Source: Antonospora locustae
Taxonomy: Eukaryota; Microsporidia
Direction: 5' to 3'
DNA length: 64,000 bases
Assembly: GCA_007674295.1 (NCBI GenBank)
Contig: CM017450.1
Location: 172,978-236,977, forward strand
A program made the translations under genes and the position numbers. The notes beneath the pieces were generated by a model that ran no database searches, had not been told where the DNA came from, and was given only the letters and a program-made list of their open reading frames with translations. Shown here one piece after another: positions 44,939-54,676 of this stretch (positions are counted from its first letter, which is position 1; every line of letters begins with the position of its first letter).

Positions 44939-45825
44939 ATGTCGAAAGTGCGCCTGGAAAAGGCGACAGTGGCATTTGTGTATCTCGCAAGCTCGGTTGC
45001 CACAACTACAATAAACAAGTATGCTTTGTCGGTGCTGAAAATACAAGCACCCTTCATGTTTCTTGCGTCGCAGTCTGCTGTCATCTCTGCAATAATGATT
45101 GCATGTCGAATGCTCGGAATTCTCCATTTCCAGGTAATCCGCATCAGGACGCTTTTCCAGTGGCTGCCACTTTCTACTTGCCTGGCGCTGATGATGTATA
45201 CGGGCTCGCGAGGCGTGGAATATCTACCGGTATCCATATTTACTCTTCTGAAAAATGGAAGCATTGTGCTCAATGCTGTCCTTGAGATGTACATTTTTGG
45301 CAGAAGAGTTTCTGCAGGCTCGTGGGTTTCGTTTGCATTGATGTTTGCAAGCTCGTACACGGGTGACGCATCTGAGTTCAGCGTCTCTGTCTTCGGATAC
45401 ATATGGACAGTACTTAACATCATGTCTACATCTCTGTATGTGCTGATGTTGAAGATGCACATAGAGCATAGAAAAAGCAGGGCAGAACCTGTCTTCTACT
45501 GCAACCTGCTGTCGCTTCCGCAGCTTGCCCTCTGCTCGCTTGCGTTTGACGGTAAGAATAAGGGCTTTAGGAACATCGATCGAAGGTTTGCGGTAGCCAT
45601 CATAGTCTCTGGAATCTCTGCATTCCTTACGTCTCATACAACATCATGGTGTCTATCTCTGCTGTCCACAACAAGTCTTTCAATGCTAGGGGCGCTGAAC
45701 AAGCTTATAATATCTTTTGCTGGAATTTTTTTATTGGCGAGAAAAATGTTGGGCTCATGAAGGTAACATCACTTCTGATGGGCTTCATGGCAGGTCTGCT
45801 GTACTCAAAAAGCGTATCAGCCTAA
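44939..45825 (+). CDS. VRG4: GDP-mannose transporter (Vrg4-like), frameshifted
   Basis: A Golgi nucleotide-sugar transporter of the DMT fold. FYCNLLSLP and LGALNKL correspond to the FYNN and GALN motifs that bind GDP-mannose in Vrg4. The frame from ATG 44939 hits a premature stop at 45760, but one base after the T7 run (about 45726-45732) the other phase reads ISFAGIFF, then IGEKNVGL and LLMGFMAGLLYS, the family's last helix, and stops at TAA 45823-45825. One extra T would join the two. The true stop overlaps the Tad3 stop by 4 bp, typical here. A TTG at 44927 is not used. It could be a sequencing error or a real lesion. Confidence 0.85.
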
Positions 45826-46622
45826 CTCTGCAGATGCATACCAGACACACTGAAGCCGCTGCTCACGGGACAGATGCTTTTTGCATCTGAAGCAACTATT
45901 CTGTATACAGGATACCTATGGTTAATGTTCTTATTATAGCAAAGCTTCAGGTAGGAGTATGGCCCTCGCGGGCTCTTTTCTACAAAAAACACGCGCGATA
46001 TTCTCCCGTGGACAAAAGCCATCGCACACGAAGTGCAGGGCTCCCTGTATACAAATGCATCAAGGCCTGTGCACAGATATACTCTCTTCTGTCTGCTCAC
46101 TGCCGATACGCTTTTCATGACTGCATGTCCCGCAACGTTGTCAGTGTCTGTTTCGGAATTCACAACAACGCCGTCCATGTATATCATGCATACACCGGAG
46201 CAGGGGACATCGCCTAGTCTCTGAAAGTTGCTGGCAAGATCTGCAAATACACTTTCTACGTACGAGGCACAGAAGTCAGGATATGTTTTTCTGTAGAAAT
46301 AGTAACAGGGCCAGTGCCTCTGGCACTCTGTGTTCTGCTTTTGAGTTATTGGCATGCTTTTTGGCACAAATACATTAACAACTCTGTATTTATCAAATGT
46401 CCTTAAGTCGCTCTCGCACAGTGTGTGCTTGTGTCCAATCAAAACAAGAACACATTCAGATAGCTCTGCCTTTTTAACTCTTTTCAGATGCCTTGAAAGC
46501 CTGTAACGAGAAACAATACGAAGCAGCTCCTTAAGGTCCAAAATTCTCACCTCAAGTGCTACAGAGGGCACTAGCTCCACTTCTGCGGCTTCCTCGTCTG
46601 TTTCTATTCTTTCAACATTCAT
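45822..46622 (-). CDS. TAD3: tRNA adenosine deaminase subunit Tad3
   Basis: A 266-residue protein of the cytidine-deaminase fold. The active-site motif reads HAVMKS: Val replaces the catalytic Glu, the hallmark of the structural subunit Tad3/ADAT3. PCTSCAM provides the zinc cysteines. With Tad2 it makes inosine at tRNA wobble position 34. Earlier starts are a TTG at 46721 and an ATG at 46712 (which would overlap the Chs7 stop); the ATG at 46622 (MNVERIETDEE) starts the family-like region and is preferred. Its stop overlaps the convergent transporter's 3' end by 4 bp. Confidence 0.85.
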   Translation of the reverse strand: MNVERIETDEEAAEVELVPSVALEVRILDLKELLRIVSRYRLSRHLKRVKKAELSECVLVLIGHKHTLCESDLRTFDKYRVVNVFVPKSMPITQKQNTECQRHWPCYYFYRKTYPDFCASYVESVFADLASNFQRLGDVPCSGVCMIYMDGVVVNSETDTDNVAGHAVMKSVSAVSRQKRVYLCTGLDAFVYREPCTSCAMAFVHGRISRVFFVEKSPRGPYSYLKLCYNKNINHRYPVYRIVASDAKSICPVSSGFSVSGMHLQS

Positions 46623-46701
46623 CTCTATCGTCCAGTGGGCAAAGAATGCACATATATTTTTGCACAGAAGCAAATATGGACGCCAAACAACAATTCTGTG
46701 T

Positions 46702-47532
46702 TTAAATTTCATCTGTGTCAATCACGAGCGATGCACATTCTGCCTCAAAGTCACATGTAGATAGCCAGTATTTGTGCACCATTATGATTGTGCAGAACAT
46801 GAACAGGTGGAACACGAAAAGACCGTCTAGATACCTTTCGCTCAAGTAGGCAACGTGCTTTGCACCGTAGAGAAGCACTGTAGCTGCAGGCACAAAGAAC
46901 ATGACTGCAACAGAAAGAGTTCCATACGCCCACACCTCCGAGTCATTCCTTGCAAGGAGCACAAGTTGGGAGACAATGTAGCAGATAGATACGATGAAGT
47001 TGAGGACAAAGTGCACAAGGAAGAGCAGGACGCCGTTCTTTGAGGCGAGCCCTGCAAGTGTACATGCTCCGACTACAAGAAAGTAGGCAAAGGAAAGGAC
47101 TCGTACAACCACTATGCTCTTGAACATGCCGATGTCCGAAAAAACCACAGAAGTTATGCCGCTCACAAATAGAGAAAAAAGAGCGGTACTTGCAAGAGAG
47201 AGCTGCATAGTTGTGAGATATGTGTATGCATTTTTATCCACCTCTACGCCGCTTATAAGAAAAGTGTCTATTGCTAAGCATCCTATATACATGTAAAAAA
47301 AAAGCACAAGCTCCTTTCTCCCAATGGCTGCATAGTGTCTTTTCGTATTTACAAGCAGTCTGAGAGAGCAAAGCAGAGCAACTATGAGAAGAATCACAGT
47401 GGACGGAGACTGCACGTCCATAATTCCAATAGAGCCCTTTCTGCTTGTATATCGGGATGCCTGAGACTTGATGACCCTGCATAAAGGAAGATCTACCTCG
47501 GTGCAAGTGTGGTCAAGGTTCAATATGCTCAT
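46702..47532 (-). CDS. CHS7: Chitin synthase export chaperone Chs7
   Basis: A 276-residue multi-pass protein with the Chs7 order: an N-terminal LPLCRVI block, then AIGRKELVLFFYMY, a series of hydrophobic helices, EVWAYGTLSV, ERYLDGLFVFHLF and MVHKYWLSTCDFE. Chs7 helps chitin synthase fold and leave the ER. Chitin is a layer of the microsporidian spore wall, and the UGP1 gene nearby makes a related sugar nucleotide. ATG at 47530-47532. Starts 80 bp from Tad3's preferred start on the same strand. Confidence 0.9.
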   Translation of the reverse strand: MSILNLDHTCTEVDLPLCRVIKSQASRYTSRKGSIGIMDVQSPSTVILLIVALLCSLRLLVNTKRHYAAIGRKELVLFFYMYIGCLAIDTFLISGVEVDKNAYTYLTTMQLSLASTALFSLFVSGITSVVFSDIGMFKSIVVVRVLSFAYFLVVGACTLAGLASKNGVLLFLVHFVLNFIVSICYIVSQLVLLARNDSEVWAYGTLSVAVMFFVPAATVLLYGAKHVAYLSERYLDGLFVFHLFMFCTIIMVHKYWLSTCDFEAECASLVIDTDEI

Positions 47533-47646
47533 TTGTAAACAAAATATTTTATGAATAAAAGCCTTCCAAGCAAGGCCATTCGCTGCACTCGTGCAAGGCG
47601 CCTAGCAAGAGTACATAGACCTCTACAAAGATTCTAGAACAAGCCC

Positions 47647-47949
47647 ATGTCACACGATGGCTGCAGCCAAAGAAACCTTATAGCCATCATTGCAGACGAA
47701 GAAACACTGAGTGGGTTTGCACTGACGGGAATTCCATTGTCCCGGGATGCGCCGAACTTCATATCAGTGAGCAAGGAGATCACAGATGAAGAGCTTGAGA
47801 AGCACATTGAGCAGCTTGCAAGCCGAAGTGACGTTGCCATTGTCTTTGTTGCTGACTTCCTGTATTGCAAGGCAAGAGACTACATACAAAAGTACGAACA
47901 GAGTCTTCCGTGCTTTCTCAAAATTCCCTCCAAGCTTGGGCTGCGATAG
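47647..47949 (+). CDS. VMA7: V-ATPase subunit F (Vma7)
   Basis: A 100-residue protein with the subunit F fold: IAIIADEETLSGFALTGI near 12-29, a TDEELEKHI helix, and DVAIVFVADFLYCKARDYI. Subunit F belongs to the central stalk of the vacuolar proton pump. Slightly shorter than yeast Vma7. ATG at 47647 directly follows CCC. The stop lies 36 bp from the convergent uS9 stop. Confidence 0.9.
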   Translation: MSHDGCSQRNLIAIIADEETLSGFALTGIPLSRDAPNFISVSKEITDEELEKHIEQLASRSDVAIVFVADFLYCKARDYIQKYEQSLPCFLKIPSKLGLR

Positions 47950-47985
47950 CGGGACATATCGAGTTTTCCAAGGATGCGCGTTTAT

Positions 47986-48414
47986 TTATCGGTATGACTT
48001 CTGGCGCCTCGCACGTGCACCACGGCCGCCATATTTTTTTGGCTCGGCACGTCTTGGGTCTGCAACAAGAGTGAACTTGTCAAACGACAGGAGGTTCGAC
48101 CTGATTTCTTGCCTTGTCCACTCATCCATGTATGTGCCATAATACGCCACGAGACTCTTTGCAAACGCCTGCCGTACAGCATATATCTTTGAAACAGGCC
48201 CACCACCGCGCACGGTGATTGAAAATACAAGATTCTCAAAGTATTTCAATCCTACTCTTGTGATGATGTCTCTCAGCTTCGAGGCCATCATGTCGTCTGG
48301 CAGCAGCCTAAGGGGAACGTTGTTCACTGTAACGCTGAAGACATCGCCCTCCATGCATTCGGACCGTGCCTTTGCAGTTTTTTTCTGTCCAATAGCAATC
48401 ACCTTCTTTTCCAT
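47986..48414 (-). CDS. RPS16: 40S ribosomal protein uS9 (S16)
   Basis: A 142-residue protein: VIAIGQKKTAKARSE opening, VNNVPLRLLP, then GGGPVSKIYAVRQAFAKSLVAYY, and the basic C-terminal tail ending KSYR, which reaches the decoding site. The frame extends to 48465 but ATG at 48414 (MEKKVIAIGQKK) is the family start and has CCCT before it. Head to head with eL13, 26 bp apart. Confidence 0.97.
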   Translation of the reverse strand: MEKKVIAIGQKKTAKARSECMEGDVFSVTVNNVPLRLLPDDMMASKLRDIITRVGLKYFENLVFSITVRGGGPVSKIYAVRQAFAKSLVAYYGTYMDEWTRQEIRSNLLSFDKFTLVADPRRAEPKKYGGRGARARRQKSYR

Positions 48415-48440
48415 AGGGATGGCAAAATTTTTCAGCCCTA
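48415..48440. promoter_or_regulatory. 26-bp shared promoter of uS9 and eL13
   Basis: The whole space between two divergent ribosomal ATGs is 26 bp: CCCT before each start and a central AAAATTTTT tract. Both elements match the CCC-like and AAATTT-like signals reported upstream of ribosomal protein genes in Microsporidia. The inverted arrangement (GGG on one side, CCC on the other) serves both directions. Confidence 0.8.
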
Positions 48441-48941
48441 ATGAAACACAACAACACACTACCAAACAATCACTTCAAAAAGACTGCGATTAGGTTCAAG
48501 ACGTGGTTCAACCAGCCTGCAAAGAAAGAGAAGCGAATTCAGCTCCGGAAGGAGAAGGCAGAAAAGATGTATCCCATGCCGGTTGAGAAGCTGAGGCCCA
48601 TTGTGCGGTGTTCTTCAATCAGATACAACATCAAGCAGAGGCTGGGAAGAGGATTCACGCCTGAGGAGTGTCGTGCTGCGGGTCTTGACTACAACTACGC
48701 CCGAACAATCGGGATTGCGGTGGACATGAGGAGAAAAAACATGAACAAGGAGACTTTTGACCAAAACGTCGAGAGAATCAAGGTATACACAAGCAGACTT
48801 ACATTCTACAAAGACAGGAAGGAGGCGAAGGCGTCAGGAGCTGCGCAGCACATTGGTAAAATAATGCCACCCAAAAAGACCCCGCCTGTTGTCCAAACGA
48901 TCAAGGTTGAGGAGATTGCACAAAAGTTCCCAACTAAATAA
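48441..48941 (+). CDS. RPL13: 60S ribosomal protein eL13
   Basis: A 166-residue eL13: an asparagine-rich N-terminus, then ATRFKTWFNQPAKK-like opening (here AIRFKTWFNQPAKKEKR), PIVRCSSIRYNIKQRLGRGFTPEE and YARTIGIAVDMRRKN, then a short basic/alanine tail. Length is close to normal. ATG at 48441, directly after CCCTA. Confidence 0.97.
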   Translation: MKHNNTLPNNHFKKTAIRFKTWFNQPAKKEKRIQLRKEKAEKMYPMPVEKLRPIVRCSSIRYNIKQRLGRGFTPEECRAAGLDYNYARTIGIAVDMRRKNMNKETFDQNVERIKVYTSRLTFYKDRKEAKASGAAQHIGKIMPPKKTPPVVQTIKVEEIAQKFPTK

Positions 48942-49017
48942 AAGCATTCCTCATGCAAAGTGGCTTTTGGTCCATGTTTGTACAAAGGAGATTTATATGG
49001 GACATGCGTTTGTTTAT

Positions 49018-51333
49018 CTAGAAAAGCCCACTTGCTGCGGAGTCTATGTCAAAGTCTGTTGCCGATGAGCCTGTCTTTTCAGCCTTTCGAAAGAGATTTT
49101 GAGACTCTATCTTTATAGCACTCTGGTACAACATAGATAGCGGTTTGCCCTTTATGCTTCCCAGCATCTCCTTCATGTGGCCTCTGGCGGCCCTCGCACC
49201 GTTAGCATTCACAAGAACCTTTATCTTGAAGCACTCAACGGGATCAAAATTGAACTTGCTGAAAGCAATCGGCCCGTCCTCCTTCTTGATGCACTCGATC
49301 AGAAGGCTTATAATTTCGCTGTGCTGGTCAAGGAGCTCAAACGAGTTGTATGTCAGCAGCAGATAATATACCATCCTTTCTGTGTTAAATGCAAACTTGG
49401 TCTTATTGTAGAAAGACACGATCTTTCTGAAGACAACAGCGTCTGTATCCTGCAAAAACTCGACGATCAGGTTTGTATACTGGACCTCCTTGCTGTCATT
49501 GCGATGCTTCATAGCAAGCGCTTCCAGGACACTCAGATACGATTTTGTAACTGCACCAAGTGTCTTTTGGTCCTCGGCCTCCTTCCACTCGCTGCGCAGC
49601 CGAAAGAACACCTTTTCCACAAAGGGCACCTGAAGCGTCTCGTCCAGCAGCAGCAGCAGGTCGCACAGAAAGCCGTTTATCTCCTGCAAGCTGTAGCTGT
49701 CCAGCTCCGAATAAATCTTCTGAATAACATCTTGTGGAATGCCGCGAAAGCTCTTGTATGCGAGTCCTATGGTTGCAAAACACCTGTCGAAAGGGCGAGA
49801 GCGGAGAAAAAGACTGTAGAACTCGCCAATGTATTCGGCAACAATTTCAGGACGATACTTCATGAAGTAGAACAGTTTGCATGCCTTGCGGACATCCATG
49901 TCACCAGAAAGCGCTCTATTTATCAGTGCATGGTTGCTGGCCTTCAGGGCCATACAGACAAGTATCTCGTCCGCAAACTCGCTGCTCTCGATCTTCTGGT
50001 AGTAGCACTCAAGAAATTCCTTTTCTACGTTAAACTTGCGTATTATTTGTGCAACAAGTCTACAGACATCTCTGTCGTGCAGATCAAGGTATCCAATTAT
50101 ATGCACACACCTACTGTCTCCATCAAGATACAGGCAGTACGCTTTCAGATATGGATCTACGAGCACAAGTTGCTCTCTATTTCTGTTTGCCTTCAGCAGA
50201 GCAACTGCGTACCTGCGCGGCATTGTGCCTGAGCACTGATTAAGAAGCAGCGTGCTAGCTGCAGGAAGACATTGGGAGATAGTCTGGAAAAGCAGGAGAA
50301 CGTCATTATCCATGTCCTCGATTCTCAGCGAAGAAAGCTCGTCAGACTCCGATGTTGACAAAACTCTTATCGTCTCCTGCATGACCTCCCTTGCTAAGTT
50401 TTCGAAAAAGACCCTATTCTCGCCTGTATCTCCGCTGAGAGCCTTGTGGCGTCCTTGACTAATTTTCCTAAAGAGCTGGAGCCAGAATTGAATTGAGCAG
50501 AAGAAGGTTTGTATTCCCGCACTAAGACCCCTGAATACATACGTGTACATTCCAAGACTCTTTCTTCCAACGCTTTTCTCAGACAACGTGAAGCACTCAA
50601 TCATCTTTGAGTTCACCTCTATTTTTTCTGAAAAGTCAACAAGGTTCTCCACAAACTTTTCGTCAAAGCGCTTTGTGCTCATGAACTCAAGAAAAAGGTC
50701 TAGCGTCTTTTCTACACAGATGCTTCCCTTTTTAAAGATAGCATCAAAATCCATCTGCTGCCCTGGAAGTATTGCCACCAGATGCGTGTACACTGATATT
50801 GTCTCCTCGGTGAACAAGTCTCGAGAAAGCAGCTCTGTTAGGACCTTTTCGCCCAGTATAATGGTGCGCTTCAACTCATTTCTTCTTTCCTCGTTAATAT
50901 CCATGGAGCTTCTAACAAGGTAAAGGAAGTTTTCTAGAACAAGATATCCCAACAGTCTCTCTGACACCATGAGCTCAATCACAACGTTGAAGAAGGTCGG
51001 AAAGCTGCCAGGCCACTCGAACACACCAAGCTGTGCATATATTCCCGCAAGCTTTCTCTGAAGGAGGATGTTCATAGGCGGGCCGCGGACACACTCTTCG
51101 GCAAACTGTATTATAGGCACAAGGCTCTCTCCTCGCATCTTCAGAAGCTTTGTTTTTTTATCCAATATGACAAAAATGTAGAACCGCAGCTGTGTGTCTT
51201 CGGTGTGGAAAAGCTCTCTAATCACATCTATTCTTTCTTCGTTGATAATCCTTTCCACCTCTGCCTCCACGTCCTGTATTCGTTTGGGATCTACTTTCAG
51301 CTCACCAAGTAATCGCTTCAGCTCAAATGTCAT
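49018..51333 (-). CDS. Exportin-like karyopherin
   Basis: A 771-residue all-helical protein. Near residues 70-105 the block LAGIYAQLGVFEWPGSFPTFF is the conserved turn of the exportin-1-related N-terminal region (EWP..WP.F), and SIQFWLQLFRKI further on is also typical. The remainder is HEAT repeats. Which cargo family (tRNA, pre-miRNA-type, general) cannot be told; it is shorter than Crm1 (about 1080). The frame stays open to 51591, but the residues before MTFELKRLL (ATG 51333, just after ACCC) look like random coding, so 51333 is used. Confidence 0.65.
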   Translation of the reverse strand: MTFELKRLLGELKVDPKRIQDVEAEVERIINEERIDVIRELFHTEDTQLRFYIFVILDKKTKLLKMRGESLVPIIQFAEECVRGPPMNILLQRKLAGIYAQLGVFEWPGSFPTFFNVVIELMVSERLLGYLVLENFLYLVRSSMDINEERRNELKRTIILGEKVLTELLSRDLFTEETISVYTHLVAILPGQQMDFDAIFKKGSICVEKTLDLFLEFMSTKRFDEKFVENLVDFSEKIEVNSKMIECFTLSEKSVGRKSLGMYTYVFRGLSAGIQTFFCSIQFWLQLFRKISQGRHKALSGDTGENRVFFENLAREVMQETIRVLSTSESDELSSLRIEDMDNDVLLLFQTISQCLPAASTLLLNQCSGTMPRRYAVALLKANRNREQLVLVDPYLKAYCLYLDGDSRCVHIIGYLDLHDRDVCRLVAQIIRKFNVEKEFLECYYQKIESSEFADEILVCMALKASNHALINRALSGDMDVRKACKLFYFMKYRPEIVAEYIGEFYSLFLRSRPFDRCFATIGLAYKSFRGIPQDVIQKIYSELDSYSLQEINGFLCDLLLLLDETLQVPFVEKVFFRLRSEWKEAEDQKTLGAVTKSYLSVLEALAMKHRNDSKEVQYTNLIVEFLQDTDAVVFRKIVSFYNKTKFAFNTERMVYYLLLTYNSFELLDQHSEIISLLIECIKKEDGPIAFSKFNFDPVECFKIKVLVNANGARAARGHMKEMLGSIKGKPLSMLYQSAIKIESQNLFRKAEKTGSSATDFDIDSAASGLF

Positions 51334-51620
51334 ATGGGTGCAAAAAAGTTTGGAAACAGGCCTGTGTAGTTGCTGTATTAAGGCCGCCAAATGTTTGCAA
51401 AGAGAGAGCCGTGAGTGGCGCGAGGTACTGTATGTGCATGTGTGCTGTGAAAGCGTACTCGAATGAAGCGGACACCACACAATGTGCATGTCACGGATGC
51501 ATGTAGCTTTGAAACGCACCAAATGTTGCACTACAAAGCCCTGTAGTGCTATGCGTCTCAGTGCATGCAGAGTAAAAGTCAGTAGCGCCAACAGAACACC
51601 CTTTTTGGTAAAGCAAGCCC

Positions 51621-51989
51621 ATGGAGGTTGTAGTTGACCAATTTAGAATCGTCTCTGTAGACGAAGAAGGCAAGATATATGACAAGGTGTCGCGTGCACG
51701 CTTGGATTCAGGTAGTATGAAAGCTGTTCTTGACTACCACAGCATTCTTCTTCCTCTGAAAGCGGGCGATACACTGTCTGTAGCTATATACAAGGGCGAA
51801 GTGGGCGACGAAGATGTTCCAAGGGAGTACGAGTATCTGATGTTTGGAAAGTGCTACAGACATACAGAAAAGAGAAATCTGAATGTTTACTACATAAGCT
51901 TTGGTGGTCTTTTGTTGAGTATCGAGACAGAAAATCCGATTGGCCTGTGTGACTTTGACAATGTGGGTTTTGCATGTAAGAAAATATAA
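51621..51989 (+). CDS. RPB8: RNA polymerase subunit Rpb8 (ABC14.5)
   Basis: A 122-residue protein with the OB-fold landmarks: VDQFRIVSVDEEGKIYDKVSRA, then LSVAIYKGEV, EYEYLMFGKCYR, ISFGGLLLSIE and ending FACKKI. Rpb8 is shared by all three nuclear polymerases, here in the same window as RPA2. ATG at 51621 directly follows CCC. Convergent with Sec5, 97 bp apart. Confidence 0.93.
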   Translation: MEVVVDQFRIVSVDEEGKIYDKVSRARLDSGSMKAVLDYHSILLPLKAGDTLSVAIYKGEVGDEDVPREYEYLMFGKCYRHTEKRNLNVYYISFGGLLLSIETENPIGLCDFDNVGFACKKI

Positions 51990-52086
51990 GACGACACAAT
52001 TCGTTGCACAGAATCATTGAATGACAGCATTTGCAACTGACTTGTTCTGTATGCCCGAAAGATTCAAACACGTCAGTCTATTTTTC

Positions 52087-53685
52087 TCAGGCGTCTCTGA
52101 AAAAGCTGTAGAACGATACAAGAGACCTTGTTGTGCTGCTGTCTGCACCTCGAGGGACTCTACACTCTTCGCTTGACGCATCCAGGGCGTCCTTAAGAAT
52201 GAAGCAGGCAAGATGATGGTCCTTAAATGCACTTTTGCTGTACTTCAGAATTCTCTTCCACGACAAAGGCGCCCTAGCTGCAATTCTTGCAGAGACCATT
52301 AAGCACGAGACATCGTCTCTACAGTTTTCAAATATTTTTTTCGATATTCTTGCCAGCATCTTTCTCTGAAACTCACTCAGAATGTCGATGGTTTGGTTTT
52401 TTCCTAAAGCAAAGTACATTCCCCTTAGTGCATCGGGAGATATTTTAACGCCCTCCGAATCTTCAATGTCAGACATTGCCCTCCATATAACCTCGTACTT
52501 TCTCACACTACATGCGTGCATGCTGTCCAGCACGACATAGAAGTGACTCACCATGTGCATGTTCAGCACCTCCTTCCTTGAGCCCAGCACCTCTTTAATC
52601 TCTCTGTAGAAGGCATCGCACTCCATAGCATTCAAACGGGAAAAGACGATGTCGATCCAGACATCCTTAGTCTTCTCCACTCTGTACAAAATGGATCTCA
52701 TCGAATCCACAGTCAGATGCCTTGATAAAAGCTTTGTGAGCTCACCTATCTTCCTCAAAAACACCTTTGATGCAATCAGCAGCCTTGCTGCTCCATTTTT
52801 TGGCACTTCTGGTGCACTGCAGGCCTTACGATGCTCTCTGCGTATATCCAAGCAGTCACAAAAGTCAACATCCTGTGTGCGTCTGTGCACACCTACCCTT
52901 CTCCTGTACACATCCAGCTGCTCGAATATTTTTTTGAAGACATCTTCAGACGCATTCTGCTTGGTTTTCTCGTCTCCCATAAACTTAAAGAAGCAGGCAG
53001 CAACCTGGCACAATGTGCCAATAAACAAAGAAAAGTCGCTGTTAATAAGCTGCACAAGCGACAGATGGTACTTAAACGAAACGAGTATTGTGTTTCTGAC
53101 TCTTACATCCTTGTGCTTATCGTGCTCGACCTCAAAGTACATTTCAAAGTATTTTGCCACTTTTCCAACAGATCTCCTTTCGCTCTCGATCTTTTCTGTA
53201 AGAAAGTTGAGAAAGACAATCTTCTCGTCCTGAAGAGCACTCTTGTCCTCTGCCTCTTTGTAGATTCTCACAAACTCGGCAAAGTTAGTGTAGTTGCTCT
53301 GGAGTCTTCTTTTTATGCTCTCGCTGTCTTTTCTTGTCTCGCTGTCCTTTATATCCGCAATTTGCGACAATTTGGATGCAATCGTGCCGCATTTGTGTCT
53401 TATGTATTCGTTGGAGAGCTGTTTGTGCTTGACGTCCCTCATGATCTGTTCCAGCACGGTGTTGCACTCCACAAACTTGCTGAAGTGCTCCTTGACCAGA
53501 GCCCCACTTTGAGACTTGTTTAACAGTATGCTTTTCTGGAGAAGCTGTATCGCACTGTTGATGTCCTGATATGTGCTGTTTTTCATTCGCTTTTTGATAT
53601 ATTCCTTAGCATCGAAGCTCTCGGCTTCGAAGGCATCTTTATTCATCCAGGGCCAGCTTTTAAGACACGGTTCTACCGCAGCCAT
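52087..53685 (-). CDS. SEC5: Exocyst subunit Sec5
   Basis: A 532-residue helical protein. Its opening block FDAKEYIKKRMKNSTYQDI, then ALVKEHFSKFVECNTVLEQI, matches the Sec5 (EXOC2) signature FDP.....TS..DL....LV..NF..FV..K. The exocyst tethers secretory vesicles at the plasma membrane. It is much shorter than yeast Sec5 (971), lacking part of the C-terminal domains. Earlier starts are a TTG at 53745 and an ATG at 53736; the ATG at 53685 (MAAVEPCLKSWPWMN) is the closest to the signature and is used, without a CCC to confirm it. Confidence 0.75.
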   Translation of the reverse strand: MAAVEPCLKSWPWMNKDAFEAESFDAKEYIKKRMKNSTYQDINSAIQLLQKSILLNKSQSGALVKEHFSKFVECNTVLEQIMRDVKHKQLSNEYIRHKCGTIASKLSQIADIKDSETRKDSESIKRRLQSNYTNFAEFVRIYKEAEDKSALQDEKIVFLNFLTEKIESERRSVGKVAKYFEMYFEVEHDKHKDVRVRNTILVSFKYHLSLVQLINSDFSLFIGTLCQVAACFFKFMGDEKTKQNASEDVFKKIFEQLDVYRRRVGVHRRTQDVDFCDCLDIRREHRKACSAPEVPKNGAARLLIASKVFLRKIGELTKLLSRHLTVDSMRSILYRVEKTKDVWIDIVFSRLNAMECDAFYREIKEVLGSRKEVLNMHMVSHFYVVLDSMHACSVRKYEVIWRAMSDIEDSEGVKISPDALRGMYFALGKNQTIDILSEFQRKMLARISKKIFENCRDDVSCLMVSARIAARAPLSWKRILKYSKSAFKDHHLACFILKDALDASSEECRVPRGADSSTTRSLVSFYSFFRDA

Positions 53686-54676
53686 CCTGCGGTCGGAGGA
53701 AGACACCGTCCACAGCAGTGCTACGGTGCAGGTCATTTCAGCCAACGTCTAGGAATCTCTGTGCTCGTTCAACACAGGCACAGTCATAGATTAGAGGACA
53801 TCGCAAATAGAAAATATCCTTGTCTCTCCGTGTACCACCTTCTGTAGAAACTATGTAAGTAAGAAATGACAGCTCGTGAAGTTTGCTCTATCATGCTGTG
53901 ATGTTGCATACATTTCTCACGTACTTTGAACCGTGAACTTTAGTGAGTGTTGGCACAATGCAGATTCGTGAATACATTCATGAGCAGGACAACAACATTC
54001 GAGGCCGTGTCTACAGGCAACATTCATAACACAAAGGCCATTTTACAGGACAAAGGACGGACTTATACTCACTATCAGTGTCCTATATACACGTGCAAAC
54101 AGCTTGAGAACGAGCAGACCTGAACATCTACAGTGTTCTAAATAAACATACGTCATATGGACAGAGACTGCAGGCTTTTGCTTCACAACAGATTAATTTC
54201 GGAGTGAATGATAGCTCTGCAGCGCTCTAAACATTTACAGCATGCTTTGAATTCTAGAATAAACATTTTGGTTCAAAAAGGTTCTTGAAAGCAGAAGCGT
54301 ACATGCACAATTACACACACGAGCATTCATAGACATGTCAAGACATACGTTCATGTAGTGAAACGTTCACCATATACCTTTAAAGTAACAACTTTGTTCA
54401 CAACACCCTTGGAAAGCTGCGTCTCACGACTGTGCCCACCGTGTTCCCATGTGTTGTGTTCGAATTCGCGGAGGAGTTTATTTTTTCATGTCTCGACGCA
54501 TCCTTTTGCTTGGCACAGAAAACTGCTGGTCACTGTCAACATATCAATCATACACGAATATTTTTGCTTGTCAAGCAGCTAGAAAATTAAACGAGACCCA
54601 TTATTAGTGCTGGTGCTACCTCAAAAACAGGAAACAAGAGATTTGCTTTGAAATTCAACACGTGTTGCACTCACAA
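53686..54676. other. About 990 bp at the boundary of the LRR cluster
   Basis: No gene with protein-like features is seen. A possible 74-codon frame (from 54358) has no signature. The last ~220 bp (from about 54460) resembles the sequence just before gene A (58370-58494), with a shared GCGG(A/T)GG(A/T)TT...TTTTTTC...GACACC-like stretch. This marks the left end of the duplicated cassette. Confidence 0.5.

Noticed and set aside
51334..51591. 86-residue N-terminal extension of the exportin
   Set aside because: His/Ser/Thr-rich random composition; the ATG at 51333 has the CCC signal.
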